Positions 24,401 to 32,645 of a DNA stretch of 64,000 nucleotides are shown here, piece by piece. Both the position numbers and the translations under genes were made by a program. The notes beneath the pieces are model-generated. The model saw only the letters and a program-made list of their open reading frames with translations, was not told the origin of the DNA and searched no databases. Location: the NCBI RefSeq assembly GCF_016745425.1, contig NZ_JAERVK010000009.1, forward strand, positions 62,001 to 126,000. Reading direction: 5' to 3'. Source of the stretch: Candidatus Methylomicrobium oryzae (GTDB lineage Bacteria; Pseudomonadota; Gammaproteobacteria; Methylococcales; Methylomonadaceae). Numbering within the stretch: position 1 is the first letter of the stretch; each line of letters starts with the position of its first letter.

Positions 24401-26741
24401 TCCGACTTTAGGGCGGCCCAAACGTGAATTTGCCGATTCCGTGGGTTATTTCGTCAATCCGGTCGCCTTGCGCAGCCGGCCTCAGGGCGAACAGCCGTTT
24501 TGCGATTATTTGGCGCAGGTCAACACCGCCGTGTTGGAGGCGCTCGATCATCAGCATTATCCGTATGCTTTATTGGTGGAGAAGGTGTTGCCCCGCACGG
24601 GCAACGACATGGCGCCGTTTCGGGCCTGGTTTGTGCTGCAGTCCGCGGACCATCCCTTGGCGGCAGCGCTGGCCTTGGGACAATCCGGCGCCGCCGGCCG
24701 ATGGGCCAATGCCGCTGTCGAAACGGTTGCCTTGCCGGAAAGATCGGAAGAATTCGATTTGGCCCTGCTGTGCGCGGAAACCTGCCAGGGATTGACGGCC
24801 GTGTTCAGCTACCGTTGCGACGTCATCAGCCAATTGTCGGTACGGCGCATGCTGGGACATTTTCAATGCCTGCTGAACGGTATAGTGGCGGACCCCGCTG
24901 CCCGGTTGAGCCAATTACCGTTTCTGAGCGTACCTGAAAAACGGCAACTGGCGGACTGGAATGCCACGGCTATGCATTATCCGGCGCAGCGCAACATCGT
25001 TGACCTGTTTGAAGCGGTTGCGGACCGCCAGCCCCAGGCAACGGCGCTGGTGTTCGGAGAGCTGCGGCTTTCTTATGCCGAGTTAAACGAACGGGCCAAC
25101 CGGCTGGCGCATTATCTGATCGCGCAGGGCGTCGGTCCGGAGCGCCGCGTCGCGTTAAGCACGCCCCGTGGCCCCGCCTTATTGATCGGTATGCTGGCCA
25201 TTTTGAAAGCGGGCGCCATGTATGTGCCCATTGACCCAAGCTATCCTCGGGAACGGCAAGCGTATTTGTTTCAGGATGCCGGGACCGGCTGGCTGTTGAC
25301 GGTGCTGTCCCTGGCACCGGTTCCGGATTGCGGCCACGCGGTGAAAATCTGCGTCGACGAACCGCATGAGTTCAGCGCATACAGTGTGGCTAACCCGGCC
25401 GTTGAGCGTTTTCCGGCATCCGCCGCCTATCTGATTTATACCTCCGGCTCGACCGGCCATCCCAAAGGCGTGGTGGTCAGCCATGCCAATTTGTTGCATT
25501 CCACATTGGCGAGAAGCGCTTACTACCGTGAACCGATGGGGTGTTACCTGTTATTGCCGTCGTTCGCCTTCGACAGCTCGGTGGCGGGTATTTTTTGGAG
25601 TTTAAGCCAAGGCGCCGCCTTGTGTTTGCCCGACGACAACCTGCTGAAAGAACCGCTGGGGCTCGGTGCCTTGATCGAGCGTAACCGGGTCACCCACCTG
25701 TTAACCTTGCCGTCGCTGTATCAACTCTTGCTGGAGCATGTGCCCAGCGCCGCGTTGCGAAGCCTGGGCACCGCCATCGTCGCCGGAGAAGCCTGTCCGG
25801 GCACTTTGGCCGAACTGCACCATTCACGCTTGCCGGCCGTCGGGTTATTCAACGAATACGGTCCGACCGAAGCCACCGTCTGGTGCAGCGTTTATCGCGT
25901 TCAACCGGCGGATTGCGATGCCACGCTGCCAATAGGTGCCCCCATTGCCAATATGCGCATTCACCTCGTCGATGCGGCGATGCAGCCCGTTGCAGTGGGG
26001 GTGGCGGGAGAGTTGCTGGTTGGCGGCGACGGTATTAGCCGAGGCTATCTCGGCCAACCCGCTTTGACGGCTGAACGTTTTGTGCCGGATCCGTTCGTTC
26101 GCAACGGCGGACGTTTGTATCGAACCGGCGACAGGGCGAGGTATCGCGCAGACGGAAACATTGAATTCCTGGGACGTTTCGATCGGCAAGTCAAAATCAG
26201 AGGCTACCGCATTGAACTCGGTGAAATCGAAGCCTGCTTGCTGCGCCATTCTGCGGTATCTGCGGCGGCCGTCACCGTGCGGGAAGATGTGCCCGGCATA
26301 AAGCGTCTGGTCGCCTATTGGAGCGGAGATGCTTCGGTTCAGGATGCGCTGAAGTCTTGGGTTAAGGAGAGCTTGCCCGACTACATGCAGCCCTCGGCAT
26401 GGCTATGGCTTCAGTCCATGCCGTTGAATGCCAATGGCAAGCTGGATCGTAAGGCGCTGCCAATGCCGGAAATCCGGGCCGGCGGTCAGGACGGTTTTGT
26501 CGCCCCGCGCGACGAGGCCGAGGAAGCGGTGGCGTCCATCTGGCGTGAAGTCCTGGGTATCGATCGGTTGAGCATTCACGACGACTTTTTCGAACTGGGG
26601 GGGCATTCATTGGCGGGCGTCCAGGTGATGGCAAAAATACAGGAAATGTTCGCGATCGATCTGCCGGTCAATGTGTTGTTCGAAGCGGCGACGCTAGCCG
26701 AATTCGTCGATCGCATGGCTGAGTATCGGAGCGAGGAATGA
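21444..26741 (+). CDS. NRPS loading protein: FAAL-PCP-C-A-PCP
   Basis: The start is a GTG at 21444 after GGAGGG; the ATG two bases earlier would stop at once. The 1765-residue protein begins with a fatty acyl-AMP ligase (about 20-590): YTSGSTGDAKGVMISHGN, LPLYHDMGLIGNV and SGGPNFAYDL. A carrier domain follows (Ser660 in GVDSLKAVE). Next is a condensation domain (about 720-1150) with HHLIVDF at 847, whose last position is F instead of the usual G; it should be the starter type that acylates the first residue. The adenylation domain (about 1175-1680) gives specificity code DSALIAEVWK, substrate uncertain. The final carrier has Ser1722 in GGHSLAG. It is the first gene of the assembly line: it activates a fatty acid and joins it to residue 1. 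Confidence 0.9.
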   Translation: MLIERHYLECSTDDALLLEGATSLAEVLQRRAASHPHRIAYTFLEYGVSGRDSLTYGELNTKARQLAATLQQRGMQGERALLLYPSGLDYIVAFFACLYAGAIAVPAYPPGNNRHMPRLQAILDDSKAKIILTVRQVADNIRCFPDATGYLLGKHWLQTDALEPIDGASSWQPPKLQARDLAFLQYTSGSTGDAKGVMISHGNLMANQQLIKCRFGHDERSTVVGWLPLYHDMGLIGNVMQPLYCGASAILMAPMAFLEKPLRWLQAISDYRAHTSGGPNFAYDLCVRKIGRDELAGIDLSSWQLAFNGAEPINSLTLQRFGEAFMECGFQRRSFYPCYGLAEATLLATGGAKQSFPRIAAFDKTALEQRRVHPSGDNPFNARSLIGCGAIDIDGGQDLRIVDPDSAACCAEGRIGEIWLSGPSIAQGYWQNPEMSGKAFVKDAEGQPWLRTGDLGFIDGGELFVSGRLKDLIIIRGRNYYPHDLEHAVEAATDALNPASTVAFSVDEGGGEKLIVLAELKRNRVRQGDYRSEFSAIRARLTEECGIQADRILFLKPGAVLKTSSGKLRRNACRALFIQQGFELIASDNLQAAGEPRPLANVDAGAAERRLLRQALLAMDSVNAADLLAEHLVLKASALSGLPAGAAESHHTLSQLGVDSLKAVEMKYFIDALLDVDMPVSGLLGGSTLSDCAATALSLAKHTANAPVPLADTGIGKALDFAVSYNQQALWTRAQLGQGKALHMPVALQIRGELNWDVLGRALIELRRRHAQLRVGFKLGADRHPVCLPLDPPEPRLERVDCCDRSQQMKTLQIFVNQPFDLEHGPLLRCGVFRCTGADPVLAFCAHHLIVDFRSLQVLLAELQTLYIAQCTGQAPQLPSSASIYSDYVAWQQHYLESAAAEQDLSYWRRQLAGEIPRLELPGERPSAGASSDRSAAETLLISPETLDKLKRLTVAHHTTLYTLLLTIFKTLLYRYSGQTDLIVGSPTLGRPKREFADSVGYFVNPVALRSRPQGEQPFCDYLAQVNTAVLEALDHQHYPYALLVEKVLPRTGNDMAPFRAWFVLQSADHPLAAALALGQSGAAGRWANAAVETVALPERSEEFDLALLCAETCQGLTAVFSYRCDVISQLSVRRMLGHFQCLLNGIVADPAARLSQLPFLSVPEKRQLADWNATAMHYPAQRNIVDLFEAVADRQPQATALVFGELRLSYAELNERANRLAHYLIAQGVGPERRVALSTPRGPALLIGMLAILKAGAMYVPIDPSYPRERQAYLFQDAGTGWLLTVLSLAPVPDCGHAVKICVDEPHEFSAYSVANPAVERFPASAAYLIYTSGSTGHPKGVVVSHANLLHSTLARSAYYREPMGCYLLLPSFAFDSSVAGIFWSLSQGAALCLPDDNLLKEPLGLGALIERNRVTHLLTLPSLYQLLLEHVPSAALRSLGTAIVAGEACPGTLAELHHSRLPAVGLFNEYGPTEATVWCSVYRVQPADCDATLPIGAPIANMRIHLVDAAMQPVAVGVAGELLVGGDGISRGYLGQPALTAERFVPDPFVRNGGRLYRTGDRARYRADGNIEFLGRFDRQVKIRGYRIELGEIEACLLRHSAVSAAAVTVREDVPGIKRLVAYWSGDASVQDALKSWVKESLPDYMQPSAWLWLQSMPLNANGKLDRKALPMPEIRAGGQDGFVAPRDEAEEAVASIWREVLGIDRLSIHDDFFELGGHSLAGVQVMAKIQEMFAIDLPVNVLFEAATLAEFVDRMAEYRSEE

Positions 26742-26823
26742 TGCCGGATTGCCTGGGTTTTTGGGGCGAATCCGTTCGTTTCCCACGGCTCGATAACAAA
26801 TCAATGAACAGGAAACGGAAACC

Positions 26824-28437
26824 ATGAACGACAGAACCCTATACCGGCTTGCCGATTCCACTGCCGCAGAAGCGCTGGTCGATCACTGGGTTGCCTGGCC
26901 GCACACTTTTTCGCCGGTGCCCTACAGTCTGCATATGCTGAATTATCAGAAGAAGAATCTGACTTCGTATCTGCAAAATCCCGCTATCCATCTTAAATCC
27001 AGCGCCAATCCGAAATTGCTGGGCGGGCCGTTCGTCAACGTACCGGTCGACCGAGCGGCCGACATCGCGCAAATGCTGGAGCGCATGGGAGGCGAGCATG
27101 CCGAAAGCCTGCGGATGGCCGAAGACCTGATCGCTTTTCAGAATTTGCTGGATTGCGAGGCGATCGGGCAAAGCCTGGAAGCTTATTATCCCCAATTACC
27201 TCGGTCTTTACGCGGTTACGTCGAATTGCTCTACGACTATAACAACCGACCGATTGTCCGCTGTATCGAGAGCCTTTTTTATAAAAGCCGGCATTACAAA
27301 AAACATTTGCAGTCGTTACGGCTATTCACTCAGACCCATGACCGGGCTCGGGCATATTACATGAGTACGCCGCGCCTGCCGAACGGCGAGAGTATCTCCT
27401 GGCAGATTCCGTTTGCCGAAGCCGCTGTCGACGAATTGTTCAAGCTGGATAGCCGGCCGCAATCCCTGGGCTATATCCGGGAAGTGCTGGGCCTGAATGC
27501 CGGCGACGAAGGCAGGCTGATCCGTTTATTGACCGACCGAGCGCCTCATGCCGGTGAAGCCTGGCAAGGCTCGGACGTGAGAATCCGTTATTTGGGCCAT
27601 GCGGGCGTTTTGGTCGAAACGGCCGGCATAACCGTGCTGATCGATCCCTTCATCGCCGTCAAACCCAGCCAGGGCGGAATAGAGCGCTACAGTTTTCAGG
27701 ATTTGCCGGCGCATATCGATTATGTGCTGATTACCCATGTCCATCACGACCATTATGTATTCGAAACCCTGTTACGGTTACGGCATAAAATCGGTTATCT
27801 GGTAGTACCCAAAAGTTCCGGCATTTTCTATGCCGATATTTCGATGAAACTGTTGGCCAGGGAATTGGGTTTTCGTCAGGTCGTTGAAGTCGATCCGTTA
27901 GACAGTATCCCGTTGACGGGCGGCGAAATCGTCGCGGTCCCTTTTCTGGGCGAACACAATGATTTGCCGTTTGCAAAAAGCGCCTATCTGGTTCGCGCCG
28001 GAAACCGGAAAGTGTTATTCGCCGCCGATTCGAACTGCCTGGACGAACAGATGTACCGGAATCTATGCGCCGAATACGGATCCATCGACACCGTGTTTTT
28101 GGGCATGGAATGCATCGGCGCGCCGCTCTCCTGGGTTTACGGCGCTTTGTTGCCCAAGCTGCCGGATCACAAACACTGCCAGGCCCGCCGCTCGAACGGC
28201 AGCAATGCCGAAGGCGCATTGCGGCTGCTGGATGCCGTCGGCGCCAGCCGCGTCTACGTCTATGCCATCGGCCGCGAGCCGTGGCTGCAATATTTCATGG
28301 CGCTGGAGCCGGAAGACGACGATGCCTATATCCGCGAAATCAACAAAATGCTTGATGTCTGCCGCGAGCGCGGTTTCAGCGATGCCCGGCGCCTATATGG
28401 GCGCGACGAAATTTTTCTGCGAAGTGCTGAACGATAA
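26824..28437 (+). CDS. CmlA-like diiron beta-hydroxylase (metallo-beta-lactamase fold)
   Basis: The 537-residue protein has an N-terminal domain of about 240 residues, then a metallo-beta-lactamase fold from VRIRYLGHAGVLVETAG onward. The metal motif is THVHHDH (His305, His307, Asp309, His310), followed by YVFETLLRLRHKIGYLVVPK. Further ligand candidates are in FLGEHND and FAADSNC. Length, two-domain layout and this motif match CmlA of chloramphenicol biosynthesis and FrsH, diiron oxygenases that hydroxylate the beta carbon of an amino acid held on an NRPS carrier. It lies between NRPS genes on the same strand, so its substrate is probably one of the residues on this line, perhaps the repeated X residue. 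Confidence 0.78.
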   Translation: MNDRTLYRLADSTAAEALVDHWVAWPHTFSPVPYSLHMLNYQKKNLTSYLQNPAIHLKSSANPKLLGGPFVNVPVDRAADIAQMLERMGGEHAESLRMAEDLIAFQNLLDCEAIGQSLEAYYPQLPRSLRGYVELLYDYNNRPIVRCIESLFYKSRHYKKHLQSLRLFTQTHDRARAYYMSTPRLPNGESISWQIPFAEAAVDELFKLDSRPQSLGYIREVLGLNAGDEGRLIRLLTDRAPHAGEAWQGSDVRIRYLGHAGVLVETAGITVLIDPFIAVKPSQGGIERYSFQDLPAHIDYVLITHVHHDHYVFETLLRLRHKIGYLVVPKSSGIFYADISMKLLARELGFRQVVEVDPLDSIPLTGGEIVAVPFLGEHNDLPFAKSAYLVRAGNRKVLFAADSNCLDEQMYRNLCAEYGSIDTVFLGMECIGAPLSWVYGALLPKLPDHKHCQARRSNGSNAEGALRLLDAVGASRVYVYAIGREPWLQYFMALEPEDDDAYIREINKMLDVCRERGFSDARRLYGRDEIFLRSAER

Positions 28438-28495
28438 GTAAAGGAATTACAACATCATAACCCATTCAAATGATTCCCTATTAAGGAAACGATCT

Positions 28496-29053
28496 ATGAG
28501 CAGACTACAACTGATTGGAGCGGCTAAGACAGGTGACATTCATCGAGTACAAGCCTTGATTGAAAATGGCGAAGAATTGGAGCAAAAAGACGATTATGGC
28601 TGGACCGCATTAAATTGGGCTGCGGGCCGCGGCGATACGGAAATAGTGAAGCTATTACTCGAAGCGGGGGCCAATCCAATCAATAGCGGCCGCGATCTCA
28701 GAACGCCTTATCAAATTGCCTTGGCGGCTGCGCGAGTGGAAACCGCAACTTTACTGCAAAAGGCGGAACAGGAAAGCGGAATCGTTTCGGAAAAACCTCC
28801 AAGGCCCTTTTGCAAGGCCTATCCGGTCAACGCATTCCATGAATTTCCGGACTGGCGGATTGAACAATCATTGTCTGACGATGCCGTGGTCTATTTGCAC
28901 CAGGATTTTAGCGTTACTGCATCGATGTGGCCCGGAGAGAATGTAGTGTTCGATTCAGGTTCGGAGAATTGGCGAAATTACTGTCGAAACCGGTTAGATT
29001 TTCATGTGCCCACAGACTTGGAACTTGCCGCCGATTATAAGTCGAGACGTTAG
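28496..29053 (+). CDS. Ankyrin-repeat protein within the NRPS cluster
   Basis: A 185-residue protein preceded by a good ribosome site (AAGGAA). Residues about 5-95 form two to three ankyrin repeats (GAAKTGDIHRVQALIENG; YGWTALNWAAGRGDTEIVKL). The C-terminal half (FPDWRIEQSLSDDAVVYLHQ and SMWPGENVVF) is a separate small region that I do not recognise. There is no signal peptide or membrane helix. Ankyrin repeats mediate protein contacts, so an accessory role with the hydroxylase or NRPS proteins is possible but only inferred from position. Confidence 0.7.
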   Translation: MSRLQLIGAAKTGDIHRVQALIENGEELEQKDDYGWTALNWAAGRGDTEIVKLLLEAGANPINSGRDLRTPYQIALAAARVETATLLQKAEQESGIVSEKPPRPFCKAYPVNAFHEFPDWRIEQSLSDDAVVYLHQDFSVTASMWPGENVVFDSGSENWRNYCRNRLDFHVPTDLELAADYKSRR

Positions 29054-29141
29054 CGGTCCTAAGTGCGGTAACTGATGCTGTCGATAGCCTGAATGGAGGT
29101 AGCTGTATTCAAGGCTATGCACCACTTCACGAGGGAAAATT

Positions 29142-32100
29142 ATGATCGAGACCAAAGCACCGGATAAGCAACAGTCAGTCAGTCGCAAGCAACTGATTGC
29201 CAGACTGAAGGAAAACCATATTCCGGCTGATAGCGCTATTACAAAACGAAATAAGGACCAACCGGTTCCCTTATCGTATTCGCAGGAACGCTTGTGGATT
29301 ATGTCGCAACTGGAACCGGGCAATCCGATTTACAACGTTGCCGGAGCCGTGCAATTCGACGGTTTGCTGAATGTACAAGCCTTGCAACATAGCCTGGACG
29401 AAGTGGTCAGGCGTCACGAAATTCTGCGCAGCCTGTTTGTCGCCGAGGGTCAGCAGGTCTTGCCTGACAGCCGGTTGCCGTTGGTGTGTCTGGATTTTAC
29501 AGACTTTAGCCATGAGAGTGCGATGGATTTATTCCAGCAATGCGCCGACGATTTTGTTCATCGACCGTTTCTACTTACCGGACAGCCGCCGTTACGGGCG
29601 CTGCTGGCGGTGTTGAGCGAACAGAGGCATATTCTGTTGTTGGCGCTGCATCACATCGTTTCCGACCGCTGGTCGGTCGGGGTGTTAATGCAAGAAGTCG
29701 CCGCGCTGTACGGTGCATACGGCCACGGCAAGCCGTCGTCCTTGCCGGAATTGCCGATCCAGTACGGCGATTTTTGCGTATGGCAACGCCGGCAGCAGGA
29801 AAAATGGGCCAAGCATTTGGACTATTGGCGGCAGAAACTGGCCGGCGCGCCGCCGCTGCTGGCGTTGCCTACCGACAGGCCACGGCCACCGGTACTCAGC
29901 TACCGGGGTGACATGCACAGTTTCGAGTTTTCTGGCGAGTTGAGCCGGACGCTGAAAGAACTGGGCAAACAATACCGCGCCACATTGTTCATGGTCATGG
30001 CCGCCGCTCTCAACGCCTTGTTGTACCGCTATACCGGCAGTAAGGATATCTGCATCGGTTATCCGGTGGCTGGGCGCAGCCAAAGCCAGACGGCGGCTTT
30101 GATAGGTTTTTTCGTCAACACGCTGGTGCTGCGTTGCCAAATCGAAGCCGATCTGCCGTTCTCGGAACTGCTGTTGCAACTGCGCGAACAGGCCTTGCAG
30201 GATCAGAACCATCAGGCACTTTCTTTCGGTCAATTGCTGGATGCGCTGAATCCGGTTCGCAACACCGGCCATGCGCCGGTGTTCCAGGTGATGCTGGCGG
30301 CGCAGAACGTGCCGATGCCGGATTTTCGGATGCGCGATGTGTCGGCAATGCCGCAGGCAATCAACAGCCGTGTCGCCCAATTTGACCTGAGTTTGTTTAT
30401 TGAGGAGCGCGACGGCAAATTGTTCGGCAGTTTCGAATACAGCGCGGATTTATTCGATACTCGCACCGTCGCCCGGATGGCCGGGCATTTGCAAACAATA
30501 CTGGCCGGCGCGGCCAGTAACCCCGACTTGCCGGTCGGCCGATTGCCGCTGCTGACGCCAGCGGAAAGCAGACAGTTGCTGGACGATTGGAGCGGCCGGA
30601 ATAACCAAGCCAGTTATGCCGACAGTTTGTTGATACACCGGCTCATTGAAGCCCAGGCGCGAACGGCGCCGGATAAATCGGCGCTGGTATTTGCCGGCCA
30701 AAAGCTTAGCTACGGCGAGCTTGACCGCCGCGCCCAGCAATGGGCCGAACGGCTGTCGGCATCGGGCGTGGGGCCGGAATGCAGGGTCGGCGTTTGTGCC
30801 GAACGTTCGCTGGAACTGATCGTCGGTTTGCTGGCCGTGCTCAAAGCCGGCGGCGCTTATGTGCCGTTGGACCCGAGTTACCCCAAAGAGCGCCTGGACG
30901 CCATACTGGACGATGCCGGCATCGGCGTATTGCTGACGCAAACCGTTTTGGACGGTAGCTTTAAGCGCCGCGACATGCAAGTGCATTGTCTGGACCAAGA
31001 GCCGGCACTCGACTCGGCCGCGCCCGTTTTGTCACACCCGGCAGCGCCGGACAATACCGCTTACATTATCTATACCTCGGGTTCGACCGGCAATCCTAAA
31101 GGCGTGGCGGTCAGCCACCGCAATTTGCTGCATTCGACGTTGGCCAGGGCAAATTATTACCGCGAATCGCCCGAATGCTTTCTATTGTTGTCCTCGTTTG
31201 CGTTCGACAGCTCCGTGGCCGGGATATTCTGGACCTTAAGCCAGGGCGGTTGCCTATGCTTGCCGAAACAAGACGAGTTGACGGATACGGCCGCCTTGAC
31301 CGGTTTGATTAGCCGGCACCGGGTCAGCCATTTACTGGCGTTGCCTTCGTTTTACGCGGCCATTGCCGACGACAGGCTTCCGGACCGGCTACGCACGCTG
31401 CAATCGGTTATCGTCGCAGGCGAGGCCTGTTCCGGCGAGATTGCGGCCGGGCACCACAGAAAATTGCCGAAGGTCCGGTTCTATAACGAATACGGCCCGA
31501 CAGAGGGCACGGTTTGGAGCAGCGTTTATCGGAGCGACGAAAACGCCGACGACATGACGCTACCTATCGGCCGGCCCGTCGACAGCGCAAGCATTTATAT
31601 TCTGGACCGGCAGCTCCAGCCGGTGCCGGCCGGGGTCGGCGGCGAGTTATGCGTAGGCGGGGCCGGCGTGGCTAGAGGTTATTTGAACCGGCCGGCGTTG
31701 ACGGCGGAAAAATTCATTCCTAGCCCGTTCAGCGCGGATGGCGCAAGGCTTTATAAAACCGGCGATTTGGCGCGTTTTCGCGCCGATGGCGAGATTGAGT
31801 TTTTAGGCCGCATCGACAACCAAATCAAGATTCGCGGTTACCGGGTCGAGCTGGGCGAAATCGAAGAGCGATTGCAGTTGCATCCAACCATTCAAGAATC
31901 AGTGGTGCTGGCAAAAGAAGACGCGTCCGGCCATAAAAAACTGTTGGCTTACCTGGTCGCCAGCCCATCAGCTACGGTGCCGGAAAGCTCGGCGTTGCAG
32001 GCTTTCCTCAAACGGACGCTGCCGGATTATATGCTGCCGTCGAATTACGTGGTTTTGGATCAATTGCCGTTAATGCCCAACGGCAAACGCGACCGGCTGG

Positions 32101-32474
32101 CATTGCTGGCTATCGCGGAACCGGCGTTGCCGGAACGGAAACTGAAGCCGGCGTCGAACTGGATAGAGGCCGAGCTGGCGGGTATTTGGCGCGAGGTCTT
32201 GGGGCTAGAGGCCGTCGGCGTCGATGCAGATTTTTTCGAGCAGGGCGGGCATTCCTTGGCCGCGATCCAGGTCAAGTCGCGCATTCAGAGCGTGTTCGAT
32301 ATCGAGCTGCCGGCGAAAGCGTTATTCGAATTACCGACCGTCGAATTGCAGGCCGCCGAGTTGGCCCGGTTGCAAATCCAACAGCATGACGACCGCGATC
32401 TGGAAGAGTTGCTTGCCGAAATCGAACAGCTACCCGACGACGAAGCCGATTATTTGCTTGCTAACGAGATTTAA
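29142..32474 (+). CDS. NRPS module C-A-PCP (second X residue)
   Basis: 1110 residues. The condensation domain (about 45-470) has HHIVSDR at 170; the active-site second His and the Asp are kept, and the usual Gly is Arg. The adenylation domain (about 500-1010) has FAFDSSVAGIFWTL near 689 and NEYGPTEGTVWSS, giving code DSALIAEVWK, the same as the first module. The carrier Ser is residue 1038 (GGHSLAAIQ). A short acidic tail (DDRDLEELLAEIEQLPDDEA) may be a docking element to the next protein. It has no docking domain at its N-terminus. Confidence 0.9.
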   Translation: MIETKAPDKQQSVSRKQLIARLKENHIPADSAITKRNKDQPVPLSYSQERLWIMSQLEPGNPIYNVAGAVQFDGLLNVQALQHSLDEVVRRHEILRSLFVAEGQQVLPDSRLPLVCLDFTDFSHESAMDLFQQCADDFVHRPFLLTGQPPLRALLAVLSEQRHILLLALHHIVSDRWSVGVLMQEVAALYGAYGHGKPSSLPELPIQYGDFCVWQRRQQEKWAKHLDYWRQKLAGAPPLLALPTDRPRPPVLSYRGDMHSFEFSGELSRTLKELGKQYRATLFMVMAAALNALLYRYTGSKDICIGYPVAGRSQSQTAALIGFFVNTLVLRCQIEADLPFSELLLQLREQALQDQNHQALSFGQLLDALNPVRNTGHAPVFQVMLAAQNVPMPDFRMRDVSAMPQAINSRVAQFDLSLFIEERDGKLFGSFEYSADLFDTRTVARMAGHLQTILAGAASNPDLPVGRLPLLTPAESRQLLDDWSGRNNQASYADSLLIHRLIEAQARTAPDKSALVFAGQKLSYGELDRRAQQWAERLSASGVGPECRVGVCAERSLELIVGLLAVLKAGGAYVPLDPSYPKERLDAILDDAGIGVLLTQTVLDGSFKRRDMQVHCLDQEPALDSAAPVLSHPAAPDNTAYIIYTSGSTGNPKGVAVSHRNLLHSTLARANYYRESPECFLLLSSFAFDSSVAGIFWTLSQGGCLCLPKQDELTDTAALTGLISRHRVSHLLALPSFYAAIADDRLPDRLRTLQSVIVAGEACSGEIAAGHHRKLPKVRFYNEYGPTEGTVWSSVYRSDENADDMTLPIGRPVDSASIYILDRQLQPVPAGVGGELCVGGAGVARGYLNRPALTAEKFIPSPFSADGARLYKTGDLARFRADGEIEFLGRIDNQIKIRGYRVELGEIEERLQLHPTIQESVVLAKEDASGHKKLLAYLVASPSATVPESSALQAFLKRTLPDYMLPSNYVVLDQLPLMPNGKRDRLALLAIAEPALPERKLKPASNWIEAELAGIWREVLGLEAVGVDADFFEQGGHSLAAIQVKSRIQSVFDIELPAKALFELPTVELQAAELARLQIQQHDDRDLEELLAEIEQLPDDEADYLLANEI

Positions 32475-32645
32475 AGCGTGGACGGATAACACGGATTTTT
32501 GCGAGAAGCGCCGCCAGGAGTGCAGGCACCAACGGTAGATGCTTTAGGGAAAGCTTTCGCTCCTGGCCTACGACCATGTAGACAAAACTGACACCCCAGT
32601 CTTTGCACTTTTTTGCCGCACTAGCCATCAGGATTTTTTTAAAAC

